Shown here: positions 1-8,423 of the stretch, piece after piece
Position numbering within the stretch: the first letter of the stretch is position 1
How the letters are laid out: each line of letters begins with the position of its first letter
DNA from: Psychrobacter vallis
GTDB taxonomy: Bacteria; Pseudomonadota; Gammaproteobacteria; Pseudomonadales; Moraxellaceae
Assembly (NCBI RefSeq): GCF_904846715.1
Contig: NZ_CAJHBU010000001.1
Coordinates: forward strand, 248,001-312,000
Length of the DNA stretch: 64,000 bases
Direction: 5' to 3'
Made by a program: the position numbers and the translations under genes
The notes under the pieces: model-generated
What the model saw: only the letters and a program-made list of their open reading frames with translations
Told to the model about the DNA's origin: nothing
Database searches by the model: none

Positions 1-41
1 GGTCTTGCTTTAAGTCGCCATTGCTTATTCATCGTTGTCAT
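1..41 (-). CDS. N-terminus of an unidentified gene, possibly an NADP-dependent oxidoreductase (partial)
   Basis: Only the first 13 codons lie in the window, reading leftward off the edge. An ATG at 41 follows a good ribosome binding site (AAGGAAAG on the minus strand, about 47-54). The peptide MTTMNKQWRLKAR resembles the start of CurA/YncB-type medium-chain NADP-dependent oxidoreductases, which often open with a short 'NRQW.LK.RP' motif. That resemblance is weak and the product is a guess. It lies just downstream of the acyl-CoA dehydrogenase in the same direction and could share its transcript. Confidence 0.4.
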   Translation of the reverse strand, partial: MTTMNKQWRLKAR

Positions 42-63
42 TTTTCTTTCCTTAGAGTTGTCA

Positions 64-1899
64 TTAGAACCACTCAGCTTGCATGTCTGTGCAAACCGAG
101 TTGGTGTTGGTGAGTAATTCAATATCGCGGTTGATTAACGGTAATTCCCAATCGATAAAGTACTTCGCGGCTTGTATTTTGCCTTGATAGAAATTTTGCT
201 TATCGTCATTTTGTAAACTGCTGTTTTGTGAGCCACTCTCTTTGATTTTGCCTAGCAACTGTTCTGCTTTGCTGGCCTGACGAATCCAAATCCAACCCAC
301 GACTATCGAGGCAAATATATTCATCAATGCTTGCGCGTTACCAGTAAGCGTCACGGCTTTTTCTGTTTGTAGAACTTTGCTTAAATGTACCAATACTTCA
401 TGTAAATGCGCCATATAAGGCGTCAACTTACCTGCCAATTTAGCGGTCTGCGGTGTGGTAATGTTTTCTAAATCTTGGGTGATTTCTCGTTTTAAAATCT
501 GAATACCCAAACCCTTGTTTTGCCATAACTTACGAAATGACAAATCTAATGCCTGTACGCCATTTGTACCTTCGTGGATAGGATTGAGGCGATTGTCACG
601 CCAAAACTGCTCGGCATGATACTCACGCGTGTAGCCAGCACCGCCCAAGACTTGAATACCTAAATCATTGGCTTTAGGGCCATATTCAGACGGCCACGCT
701 TTTAAGACAGGCGTTAGCAAATCTAACAATTCTGACAGCTCATTTTTTAGGGTGGCATCTTCACAAGTGTTGATACGATCAAGCAGGTTTGAGCCGTATA
801 AACACAACGAGATGCCGCCCTCAGCATAGGCTTTTTGTGCCAGCAGCATCCGCTTAACGTCGCCGTGTTGAATAATGGCAGTAGCGTCATCTTCAGGTTT
901 GTTGTTGGGTGCGATTCGGCCTTGGGTTCGGTCTTTGGCATAATCGAGCGAATACTGATAGCCACGATAACCAATCATTGCCGCGCCAAAGCCCACGGCA
1001 ATACGTGCCTCATTCATCATTTTAAACATATAGCGCAAACCAAAATGCGCTTCCCCGATCAGATAACCATGACACTCGCCAGCATCACCAAAGCTGAGTG
1101 CGGTAGAAGTCGCACCTCGATAGCCCAGCTTATGAATCAGTCCTGTCAAATGCACATCATTGCGCTCGCCAATCGATAAGTCATCGTTTAATCGGTACTT
1201 TGGCACCGCAAATAAAGAGATGCCTTTGACGCCGCCCGGACCGCCTGGGATTTTGGCCAAGACCAAATGGACGATGTTGTCAGACAGCTCATGATCGCCC
1301 CCTGAGATATAAATCTTACTACCTTTGACTCGGTACGCACCATCCGCTTGTTTGACGGCAGTGGTTTTGATATCAGCCAGCGACGAGCCTGCATGTGGCT
1401 CAGTTAATGCCATCGTTCCCGTAAACTCACCCGTTAGCATGCGCGGCATAAAGGCATTTTTAATCTCATCACTGGCAAAATGTGAGATAACATTAATCGC
1501 AGCCGTGGTCAAAAACGGATAAGCAGTGGTGGATGGATTGGCTGCCATAAAATAGCCTGCCACGGCCGTCATCACAGTCTCAGGCAGCTGCATACCGCCG
1601 TCTTCGAAACTATAACGACCCGCAATAAAACCTGATTCGCGAAAGGCATCAAAAGCGACTTTTACATCGTCTATCATGCTCACTTTTTTGCCATCGAACT
1701 GTGGCTCATTTTTATCCGCCAAGTGGTTGTGAGGTAAAAACAAATTGGTGGCGATCTTATCTGCTGTGTCTAATACCGCATCAAATGTGTCACGGCTGTG
1801 TTCTGCAAATTTTGGATGTTTCGTTAGCGCCTCGGTATCTAAAACATCATACAACTGAAAGGGTAATTCAAAGTCGTTGATCAGCGTATCTGTTGCCAT
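64..1899 (-). CDS. Acyl-CoA dehydrogenase, large (~600 aa) DmdC-like subfamily
   Basis: This is a 611-residue flavoprotein that should oxidise an acyl-CoA thioester to the 2-enoyl-CoA, passing electrons through ETF. The length and an extra C-terminal domain match the ~600-aa branch that includes 3-methylmercaptopropionyl-CoA dehydrogenase (DmdC) rather than the ~380-aa classical enzymes. Visible marks are the FAD/substrate motif MALTEPHAGSSLADIKT near residue 162, the helix with GGAGYTREYHAEQFWRDNR, and NPIHEGTNGVQALDL, whose Glu is the likely catalytic base. It is cytoplasmic. It is transcribed divergently from an AraC-type regulator across about 290 bp, which makes that regulator a candidate controller. 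The real substrate cannot be read from sequence; fatty acyl-CoA and methylmercaptopropionyl-CoA are both possible. Confidence 0.9.
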   Translation of the reverse strand: MATDTLINDFELPFQLYDVLDTEALTKHPKFAEHSRDTFDAVLDTADKIATNLFLPHNHLADKNEPQFDGKKVSMIDDVKVAFDAFRESGFIAGRYSFEDGGMQLPETVMTAVAGYFMAANPSTTAYPFLTTAAINVISHFASDEIKNAFMPRMLTGEFTGTMALTEPHAGSSLADIKTTAVKQADGAYRVKGSKIYISGGDHELSDNIVHLVLAKIPGGPGGVKGISLFAVPKYRLNDDLSIGERNDVHLTGLIHKLGYRGATSTALSFGDAGECHGYLIGEAHFGLRYMFKMMNEARIAVGFGAAMIGYRGYQYSLDYAKDRTQGRIAPNNKPEDDATAIIQHGDVKRMLLAQKAYAEGGISLCLYGSNLLDRINTCEDATLKNELSELLDLLTPVLKAWPSEYGPKANDLGIQVLGGAGYTREYHAEQFWRDNRLNPIHEGTNGVQALDLSFRKLWQNKGLGIQILKREITQDLENITTPQTAKLAGKLTPYMAHLHEVLVHLSKVLQTEKAVTLTGNAQALMNIFASIVVGWIWIRQASKAEQLLGKIKESGSQNSSLQNDDKQNFYQGKIQAAKYFIDWELPLINRDIELLTNTNSVCTDMQAEWF

Positions 1900-2192
1900 A
1901 GTGTTCTCACTAGTATTATCGTTGACAAATTAAAATTGGTTATCAATAGATACTAAGCCAATTTCACGCGTTGTCGTATTGTCATTTATGACATAATTAT
2001 GGTCAAATAAGACATACTATCGATTCTGAATAAAATGGATACCAGACATTATGACGCGAGACGGGGACAAAATTTTCTTGCTTGCTGTGCCTTTGCAGCT
2101 TGATGCTACAAAAAATTTATCCCAGTCTCACTGTATTTTTTTATATTAATTTAGCTATAGTATTGGCAAGCAATGAAGGAAAACAAAGACTC

Positions 2193-3191
2193 ATGTCTCA
2201 ATTAAAACCGTTTAAAGTCATTATTTTGGGTTTCAATGGTGTGCTTGGCAGTGTGCTTGCTGGTGCATTGGACTTATTTTCGTTTACTGGTGTCAGCTGG
2301 CAGCGATTTTTGGATGAGGCGGTAGCGCCTAGATTTAATGTACAGATAGCGAGCCTAGGCGGGGTTGATATTCGCTGTAGCAATCGATTAATCATGCAAG
2401 CACACTGCGATATTCGAGAGGTGACAGAATGCGACCTACTATTAATCCCAACCATTGGCGATTCAATTGATAAGGTATTGAGGCAAAACAGTGATTTGTT
2501 GCCGCATTTAAAACGACTGGCGAATACCAAAGCGGATATCGCCAGTAATTGTAGCGGGGCTTTCTTTTTGGCAAAAGCAGGACTGCTAGACGGCAAGATA
2601 GCCACGACACACTGGGGGTATGCGAGTAAGTTTAAGACAGATTTTCCACTCGTTGATTTACAGGAAAATCAATTTGTTACCCAATCGGGCAATATATTTT
2701 GTGCTGCAGGCGGGAGTGCGTTTTATGACTTGGGATTGTTATTGATAGAACGATATTGCGGGCGTGAGATTTCTACGCAAGTGGCAAAAACTCAGATTAT
2801 CGATAGTAAAAGAGGCAATCAAAACAGTTATACCAACGTGACGTTGCACAAACCGCATGCAGATCAACTGGTCAAGCAAGTACAAGAATTCATTGAAGAA
2901 AATTTTAATCAGTCTATTCAAGTGAACCACTTAGCTACCATGGTCAATATCACACCGCGTACGTTAAACAGACGCTTTCAAGCCGCTGTTGCCATGCGTC
3001 CGATTGAGTATATTCAAGCGGTCAGAATCGAACAGGCAAAGCGTTTATTGGAATCAGGCGATGTGACCATTAAATCGCTGGCGGATAAGGTTGGCTACGA
3101 TGACCTCTCTTCGTTTACCCGCTTGTTTAAGCGTGCCACTGAGCTGACGCCCAAAGAGTATCAAGATAAATTTTCGCGATTGGCGATTTAG
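2193..3191 (+). CDS. AraC-family transcriptional regulator with DJ-1/PfpI (GATase1-like) sensor domain
   Basis: This 332-residue cytoplasmic regulator has an N-terminal DJ-1/PfpI-like domain (about 1-190) and a C-terminal AraC double helix-turn-helix (about 225-325). The first domain shows the nucleophile-elbow region SNCSGAFFLAKAGLLDG. The second shows ITPRTLNRRFQAAV and the signature ending in VGYDDLSSFTRLFKRAT. The architecture is that of FtrA/CdhR/GlxA regulators, which sense small metabolites. I start it at the ATG at 2193, preceded by AAGGA; the frame stays open upstream to 2082, but that extension looks non-coding. It is divergent from the acyl-CoA dehydrogenase and may regulate it, which is inference from position only. 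Confidence 0.88.
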   Translation: MSQLKPFKVIILGFNGVLGSVLAGALDLFSFTGVSWQRFLDEAVAPRFNVQIASLGGVDIRCSNRLIMQAHCDIREVTECDLLLIPTIGDSIDKVLRQNSDLLPHLKRLANTKADIASNCSGAFFLAKAGLLDGKIATTHWGYASKFKTDFPLVDLQENQFVTQSGNIFCAAGGSAFYDLGLLLIERYCGREISTQVAKTQIIDSKRGNQNSYTNVTLHKPHADQLVKQVQEFIEENFNQSIQVNHLATMVNITPRTLNRRFQAAVAMRPIEYIQAVRIEQAKRLLESGDVTIKSLADKVGYDDLSSFTRLFKRATELTPKEYQDKFSRLAI

Positions 3192-3220
3192 GCTTTCTTT
3201 ATTGCTGCTTGCTCTGATGG

Positions 3221-4510
3221 CTAAAGGTTTTGCCACAACCCTTCCACATGCATGGCATCCGCCTTAATAGTGGGATAATCCGTAAATGCCAATTGATAAC
3301 CGCCGCTAGTATTTGGCCTTATCTGACAAGTCGCGCCCAGTGGAAAGCTATGCTTCTCCCCAATATGACCAAAGCGCATGCCACTATAAATCGGCAATCC
3401 TGTCAGCTCATGTAATTGCCGAATAACGGTGGCAACATCATAACGTTTATCATAACTGTCCTCCCCTGCACCAGACAATGCGCCAAACACAATCGCTTGC
3501 TGACCCTTAAACACGCCTGCCAGATACAAATCATACAACATGCGCTCAATACGATAAGCCTGCTCACCCACATCTTCTAAAAACACAATACCACCGTCAA
3601 TGCGCGGTAAATACTCACTACCTGCCAGCGCGGATACCACGCTCAGATTGCCACCCCAGATAGTGCCTGTTAAAGTTTTTGACTCAGTATTTGATAGAAT
3701 ATTGGGTAAATTTGGACTGGTCAGCGATGCATCTTGTATGTTAATGGTGAGATTAGGATTGCTCAGCGCTTCAGCAAATTGTTGGCAAGTCACTTGATCT
3801 GGTTTGATTTTGCCAAACTCGCTATAAAGCATGGGCGCGGCAAGCGAGCTCATATCGCCTTTTGCCAGTAGCGCACACTGAATAGCCGTTACATCACTAA
3901 AACCTGCGAGTATCGTGCCGCGCTCCTTCATGATACGTCCAAGCGTTGGCCAATCAACCATAGGCAATAAACGCATTGCTCCATAGCCACCACGTACACC
4001 CAGCAGTACCTTAGGTGCTGCTATAGCGCCAGTAGCGATGTTTTGCAAATCACTCGCACGCTGTGAATCCGTACCTGCAAAGCGCAAATACTGCCGATTG
4101 GTAATCAACGGGTTGTCTATTTTAAAACCAGCGCAAGCCAGACGATCTAATGCCAATTGATTGCGCTCACCACTGCCCCCGACATTCGAGCTGGCAAAAA
4201 TCCGTGTCTCGATGGTCGGCGTGATACAACCGGTTTGCGCGAGCGCTGTTTGCGCTGAGAACTGCTCATCCAATAATGCGGTTGGTAAATCGTCCTTGGT
4301 GACTTGTAGGTTGTTATCACTATAGTCGCTAGGGCTGGCGGCAAAAACCTGAGAAATGCCTTGCGCCGCTAATGCTGCCGTACTCGCGCTGACACCTATA
4401 CGGTGCAAGAACTGCCGCCGGTTTAAACCAGTACTGATTGTCGCCTCTGTCTTTGACTGCATATTTTTGGTATTTATGGTTTGCTGTATCAATGGTGCTT
4501 TTGAACCCAT
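3221..4510 (-). CDS. LD-carboxypeptidase (peptidase S66, LdcA-like) with Tat signal
   Basis: This is a 429-residue member of the S66 family, which removes the terminal D-Ala from muropeptide tetrapeptides during murein recycling. Family marks are GVRGGYGAMRLLP, the GFSDVTA segment holding the probable nucleophile Ser, the VFLEDVGEQAYRIERML stretch with the likely catalytic Glu, and a late GMRFGHIGEK segment with the likely catalytic His. The N-terminus carries NRRQFLHRIGVSAS followed by an Ala-rich hydrophobic stretch and QVFAAS, a twin-arginine signal. Cytoplasmic LdcA enzymes are shorter and have no signal, so this copy should act in the periplasm. A second in-frame Met at 4462 also precedes the twin arginine and could be the true start. 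It is convergent with the AraC regulator, with only 29 bp between the two stop codons. Confidence 0.85.
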   Translation of the reverse strand: MGSKAPLIQQTINTKNMQSKTEATISTGLNRRQFLHRIGVSASTAALAAQGISQVFAASPSDYSDNNLQVTKDDLPTALLDEQFSAQTALAQTGCITPTIETRIFASSNVGGSGERNQLALDRLACAGFKIDNPLITNRQYLRFAGTDSQRASDLQNIATGAIAAPKVLLGVRGGYGAMRLLPMVDWPTLGRIMKERGTILAGFSDVTAIQCALLAKGDMSSLAAPMLYSEFGKIKPDQVTCQQFAEALSNPNLTINIQDASLTSPNLPNILSNTESKTLTGTIWGGNLSVVSALAGSEYLPRIDGGIVFLEDVGEQAYRIERMLYDLYLAGVFKGQQAIVFGALSGAGEDSYDKRYDVATVIRQLHELTGLPIYSGMRFGHIGEKHSFPLGATCQIRPNTSGGYQLAFTDYPTIKADAMHVEGLWQNL

Positions 4511-4754
4511 GCTTTACTACTACCTATATATTTTTATATTTGTTATTGATCTGCTTTGAAACAGTGCGTTAGGCGTAAGCACATTGTCAGGTACACGCAT
4601 TATTACGCACCCGTATTGTAGCGCATCTGATCACTCGCTAAGTTGCCTAACCTTTACCCATCTTTACTTTTTCGCTACCTAGACACACAATACGACGCTC
4701 TTATGTTTGTTACTCTAGATATATATTCATCGCCAAAAAGTAAGGATAATAACT

Positions 4755-5234
4755 ATGTTTAACAAAAAAACTGATAAACACGACGAACTTGTCTCCAATT
4801 TAAAACACCTGATAGGCAAAGAAGATAAGCTCAAAGAAAAATTAGAAGACAATAGCTATCTTGAACCTTTTAGCGATGATTTGATGCTGTTTATGAGTCT
4901 TATCAAAGACTATTACAAAGGTGATTACCGTAAGGTTCCGTTTAAAACTATCTCAGCTGGCGTGGTTGGCGCGATCTATACGCTAAACCCCATTGACTTT
5001 ATCCCCGACTCCATTCCATTCATTGGTTACATCGACGACGCCCTCGTACTGAAATTTTGCTTAAGGCAGGCTCGAAAAGATCTACAAAAATACAAAGCAT
5101 GGAAGCAAGAGCAATCGGATGCTCAGAGTAAGTTAGAGGCTAAGGAAAACACGGATAAAATCAGTAACGAGCAGACTAACACTGATAAGAAAGAGAGTGA
5201 TCAAAACACTACCGACCTCAAAAAGGCCTCGTAA
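4755..5234 (+). CDS. YkvA family protein (DUF1232)
   Basis: This 159-residue protein of unknown function has the DUF1232 core at about residues 65-105 (GVVGAIYTLNPIDFIPDSIP, then GYIDDALV), a short hydrophobic helical hairpin with the conserved 'NPxDxxPD' motif. The N-terminal 45 residues and the C-terminal 40 residues are highly charged. The C-terminal tail is rich in Lys, Glu, Asp and Thr and is probably disordered. The start is supported by a ribosome binding site (TAAGGATAA) just upstream. It is a single gene ending in a strong bidirectional terminator. The biological role of the family is not established. Confidence 0.8.
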   Translation: MFNKKTDKHDELVSNLKHLIGKEDKLKEKLEDNSYLEPFSDDLMLFMSLIKDYYKGDYRKVPFKTISAGVVGAIYTLNPIDFIPDSIPFIGYIDDALVLKFCLRQARKDLQKYKAWKQEQSDAQSKLEAKENTDKISNEQTNTDKKESDQNTTDLKKAS

Positions 5235-5272
5235 CTGCTAATGTATTAACCGCTCAGAAAACAGCAGTCTCG

Positions 5273-5316
5273 AAAAAGCCACGACCGTTCACATAAGAAC
5301 TGGTCGTGGCTTTTTT
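5273..5316 (+). terminator. Bidirectional rho-independent terminator
   Basis: The inverted repeat AAAAAGCCACGACC / GGTCGTGGCTTTTTT, with an extra GTTC/GAAC pairing inside the loop, sits between the convergent DUF1232 gene and the small membrane protein gene. The A-run on the left and T-run on the right make it usable in both directions. Confidence 0.9.
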
Positions 5317-5342
5317 GTTGCTAGTCCATCTACTAACACGCT

Positions 5343-5648
5343 TCAATCCGGTACATCATAACGAGCCTTTTCGGGATTAAGACCGAACGAATATACAAAG
5401 GTCGCAACGAGGCTGTTAATAACAATAAAAGGCAAATCAAGCGACGCATGCCCTAATAAATAACGACTGATTAACCAAGAGATTATCAGCATAATAATAA
5501 GAAACCCGCCTAAATACGCCAAAATAGTCGGATGCTTAAGATTATAAGGCTGCTCAGGTTCAGGTTTTTTATCCAATATATACGTTCTTATTGCCCAACC
5601 CGCTGCATAAGAAAAACCACCTAATACCACATAACTAAAAAAATTCAT
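5343..5648 (-). CDS. Small integral membrane protein, unknown function
   Basis: This 101-residue protein has three predicted membrane segments: about residues 3-22 (FSYVVLGGFSYAAGWAI), 43-66 (ILAYLGGFLIIMLIISWLIS) and 72-91 (LPFIVINSLVATFVYSFGL). A short Lys/Glu/Pro-rich loop separates the first two. I do not recognise a family. It lies 63 bp downstream of a lipoprotein gene on the same strand, so the two may be co-transcribed. The shared terminator at 5273-5316 would end this unit. Confidence 0.6.
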   Translation of the reverse strand: MNFFSYVVLGGFSYAAGWAIRTYILDKKPEPEQPYNLKHPTILAYLGGFLIIMLIISWLISRYLLGHASLDLPFIVINSLVATFVYSFGLNPEKARYDVPD

Positions 5649-5711
5649 ATTGCCTAACTCTAATAATCCAACGGTTTATAACAGCGGATATTTGATAATA
5701 AATGACGTTTT

Positions 5712-6263
5712 TTAAATACTCTCATTAACGTTATCAATAACAATATTGGCATGCGGATTGGCCAAAATATCAGTATTGACCTCGTCGCATTCCACACGAT
5801 AGATCGTATTGGCACCGCGATAAATATGAGACAAATACTCGCTATCTAGTAGCGGATCGATATTGGCATAAACGGGTTTGACATGAGCCAGCACCAGCAC
5901 TCTATCAGGACGCCCAATAACGGCATCGACATTGTCTGGATCGATAGAGAAAAACTGCGGTATTTCACTGTTCTCAATCATCTCTAATGGCTCAGGATTA
6001 TCCCAGATGCGCTTGGCACTTGCGGGTTCTTTCATTTGCATCACCCACGAGCCCTCTTGTTGACTGACTTTTATTTGAGCAGGCTCATCACTACTGACCG
6101 TATAACACCCTTCAAAAACCGACAGGTCTGTCGTTTCAGCTACGACTGGATTTGTTTGCATATGACTGTCATTACAAGCGGTCAACCATAGCGCACTACT
6201 CACCACTATACCAACCAACAGCTTTGTCACTCTTTTAGAAAAAACGTTTGGGCATAAGGACAT
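5712..6263 (-). CDS. Predicted lipoprotein, unknown function
   Basis: This 183-residue protein has a lipoprotein signal: basic start, hydrophobic core LLVGIVVSSALWL and lipobox LTAC, so the mature protein would begin at that Cys and be membrane-anchored. The body has no family I recognise. It contains a FEGCYTVSSDEPAQIKVSQ segment typical of small exported beta-rich domains and two further Cys (CYTV and VECDEV) that could form a disulfide. The start at 6263 is preferred over an ATG at 6281 because AGGA stands about 10 bases upstream of it. It is probably in a two-gene unit with the membrane protein downstream. Confidence 0.6.
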   Translation of the reverse strand: MSLCPNVFSKRVTKLLVGIVVSSALWLTACNDSHMQTNPVVAETTDLSVFEGCYTVSSDEPAQIKVSQQEGSWVMQMKEPASAKRIWDNPEPLEMIENSEIPQFFSIDPDNVDAVIGRPDRVLVLAHVKPVYANIDPLLDSEYLSHIYRGANTIYRVECDEVNTDILANPHANIVIDNVNESI

Positions 6264-6667
6264 AATAGGGTTATCCTGCATTCATGCGTTAAAAGATTTG
6301 GTTAAGAACGCTGTCATCACATCGCTTATCAGCAAAACTGCTATTTAGCACTATGGTGATAGCATTGGGACGCAAGCAATGCGCCGATCTTGCTCATATT
6401 AATGACACTAAAAGACAGACATCTCTTAGTTAACTTTTAGCTGCTTGTTAGCCACCTGCTCTATTTTAACAGAAAACCAGCCCGTTACTATTGCCATATA
6501 GAAAGCGCGCAAGAGTTTTGCATTTTCGTGCGCCAAAGCTGCCCATAGCAACGACAGATTTGTTATACTCAAGCCCGCATATAAAGGGGTTGTCAGTATT
6601 AAAATCATGTTAACAAAATCCCTTTGCGCGACCTCACGTTTATCATTTATCAGGCCAATACGTTTTT
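6264..6667. other. Gene-free divergent promoter region
   Basis: These ~400 bp separate the leftward lipoprotein gene from the rightward rnhA-dnaQ fusion, so they should hold both promoters. I see no confident operator, RNA gene or conserved ORF. A 60-codon leftward ORF at 6426-6608 has no family features and was rejected. Confidence 0.5.
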
Positions 6668-8272
6668 ATGTCAGACAATCACTCCTCAGCGCAGCCATTC
6701 AATAAAAACAACGCGATCAATCCGTTGACAGCCAAACCAAATACGACAGTTGCCTATACGGACGGTGCCTGCAAAGGCAATCCTGGTGCTGGTGGTTGGG
6801 GCGCGCATCTTATCTTTAGCGATGGTCATACGCAGGATTTGTATGGTGGTGAAAAAGAGACGACCAACAACCGTATGGAGCTGATGGGTGCGATACAAGC
6901 ATTGACACACAGCCCACTGACACAAAAGCTCGAGATTTGGACTGACTCAAGTTATGTCAAAAAAGGCATCACCGAATGGATTGAGGGCTGGAAAAAAAGA
7001 GGCTGGAAAACAGCCAGTAAAAAACCCGTCGCCAATCAAGACCTGTGGCAACAATTGGATAAACTGTGTCAACAGCGTGATGTTGATTGGCACTGGGTTA
7101 AAGGTCATGCTGGACATGCTGGCAATGAAAAAGCCGACGAGCTGGCAAACTTAGGGGTGACCTCCAGCAGTGAGGGGTTATCAACGACATCTGCACAAGA
7201 CATATCTAAAAAAAAACAGACCATAACGACTGATAAATCAGCAACCGCTAATGATGATTGGTTAAGTTTTGACCCACTAGGGCTTGACATGGATGATGAT
7301 GAACCAGATGAAGACGTGTCAGAAGATGAGTTACTAGCCCATGACAGTCATGAAGAACGTATAATGAATGATGATGCTCTTGTAAAGGCCACGAACTATC
7401 AAGACAATGCACCCAAACCAGTGAGTACCCCAGATATGCTAGACGCCCACGCGCCCATGATTGAGACAATCGAAAATAGTGATACGCCAGAGATTGTCGC
7501 TGATGTCGCTAAATTCGATGGCGATACCAGCCGTGCCAATCCACATTTCAAACCAATGCTGCCTAAGCCAATACATCGTCATGAAGCCGACCGCCAACTC
7601 ATTATGGATACAGAGACCACGGGGCTTGATGCCCTAAAAGGCGACCGTATTATTGAAGTTGGTATTGTCGAGATGATCGGACGCAAATTTACTGGCGAAA
7701 AGCTGCACGTCTATATCAATCCTCAGCGCGGCATGGATGATGAGGTTATTCGCATTCATGGCATCTCTGAGGCGTTTTTAACGGACAAGCCAACATTCGA
7801 TCAAGTCGCTCATTTTTTGTATGACTTTATGGACGGCGCTGAAATTATCGCTCACAATGCCTCGTTCGACATGAACTTCTTAAATATGGAATTTGCCAAA
7901 GTCGGTCTAAATGACTTTGCCGAACGCGTACAAGTGACTGACTCGCTGGTCATGGCAAAACAGCAATATCCTGGACAGAAAAACACCCTAGATGCGTTAG
8001 TGCGTCGTCTAAACGTGGGTAAACAAGATCGTACCTTCCATGGTGCCTTACTTGACTCAGAGATTTTGGCTGAAGTATATTTGGCAATGACTGGTGGACA
8101 AGTCACACTTGCCATCGAAGAAGACGCACAGACGGACGGCAAACAGACCGCCCATGCCAGTTTTGCCAATCTAGCGGCTTTATTATTAGCGTCATCCGTG
8201 GATGAGGAAGCCAATCACCACTGGTACACCTCGCTTGAAGCAGATTACCCTGAGCTCAAAGCCAACCTATAG
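6668..8272 (+). CDS. rnhA-dnaQ: Fusion of ribonuclease HI and DNA polymerase III epsilon subunit
   Basis: This 534-residue protein joins two enzymes that are normally separate. Residues about 25-165 are RNase HI, with the metal-binding set Asp32 ([11 protein letters not shown]), Glu71 (NNRMELMGA), Asp93 (WTDSSYV) and Asp157 (KADELA), which degrades RNA in RNA-DNA hybrids. Residues about 308-475 are the DnaQ 3'-5' proofreading exonuclease with MDTETTGLD (Asp314, Glu316), [10 protein letters not shown] (Asp401) and the HGALLDSE segment (His458, Asp463). All catalytic residues of both halves are present. The ~140-residue linker is acidic and low in complexity (for example [16 protein letters not shown]) and probably disordered. 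In many Gammaproteobacteria rnhA and dnaQ are adjacent, so this is a fusion of neighbours. A short hairpin (8272-8293) follows the stop codon. Confidence 0.93.
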   Translation: MSDNHSSAQPFNKNNAINPLTAKPNTTVAYTDGACKGNPGAGGWGAHLIFSDGHTQDLYGGEKETTNNRMELMGAIQALTHSPLTQKLEIWTDSSYVKKGITEWIEGWKKRGWKTASKKPVANQDLWQQLDKLCQQRDVDWHWVKGHAGHAGNEKADELANLGVTSSSEGLSTTSAQDISKKKQTITTDKSATANDDWLSFDPLGLDMDDDEPDEDVSEDELLAHDSHEERIMNDDALVKATNYQDNAPKPVSTPDMLDAHAPMIETIENSDTPEIVADVAKFDGDTSRANPHFKPMLPKPIHRHEADRQLIMDTETTGLDALKGDRIIEVGIVEMIGRKFTGEKLHVYINPQRGMDDEVIRIHGISEAFLTDKPTFDQVAHFLYDFMDGAEIIAHNASFDMNFLNMEFAKVGLNDFAERVQVTDSLVMAKQQYPGQKNTLDALVRRLNVGKQDRTFHGALLDSEILAEVYLAMTGGQVTLAIEEDAQTDGKQTAHASFANLAALLLASSVDEEANHHWYTSLEADYPELKANL

Positions 8273-8423
8273 ATATCCTTTGAACGGGATATCATTTAAA
8301 TAGCTTATGATATGGATATTTGTATAATATAGGCTTGATTATTGCTGCAATAAGCGTTAAAACATCACTAATAAATGCTTTTTTAAACCTCATTGAAACC
8401 ATCGCCATTCTCATCAGTACCTT

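Noticed and set aside
6426..6608. 60-codon leftward ORF in the rnhA-dnaQ promoter region
   Set aside because: No ribosome binding site, no recognisable domain, and it covers the expected promoter of the fusion gene.
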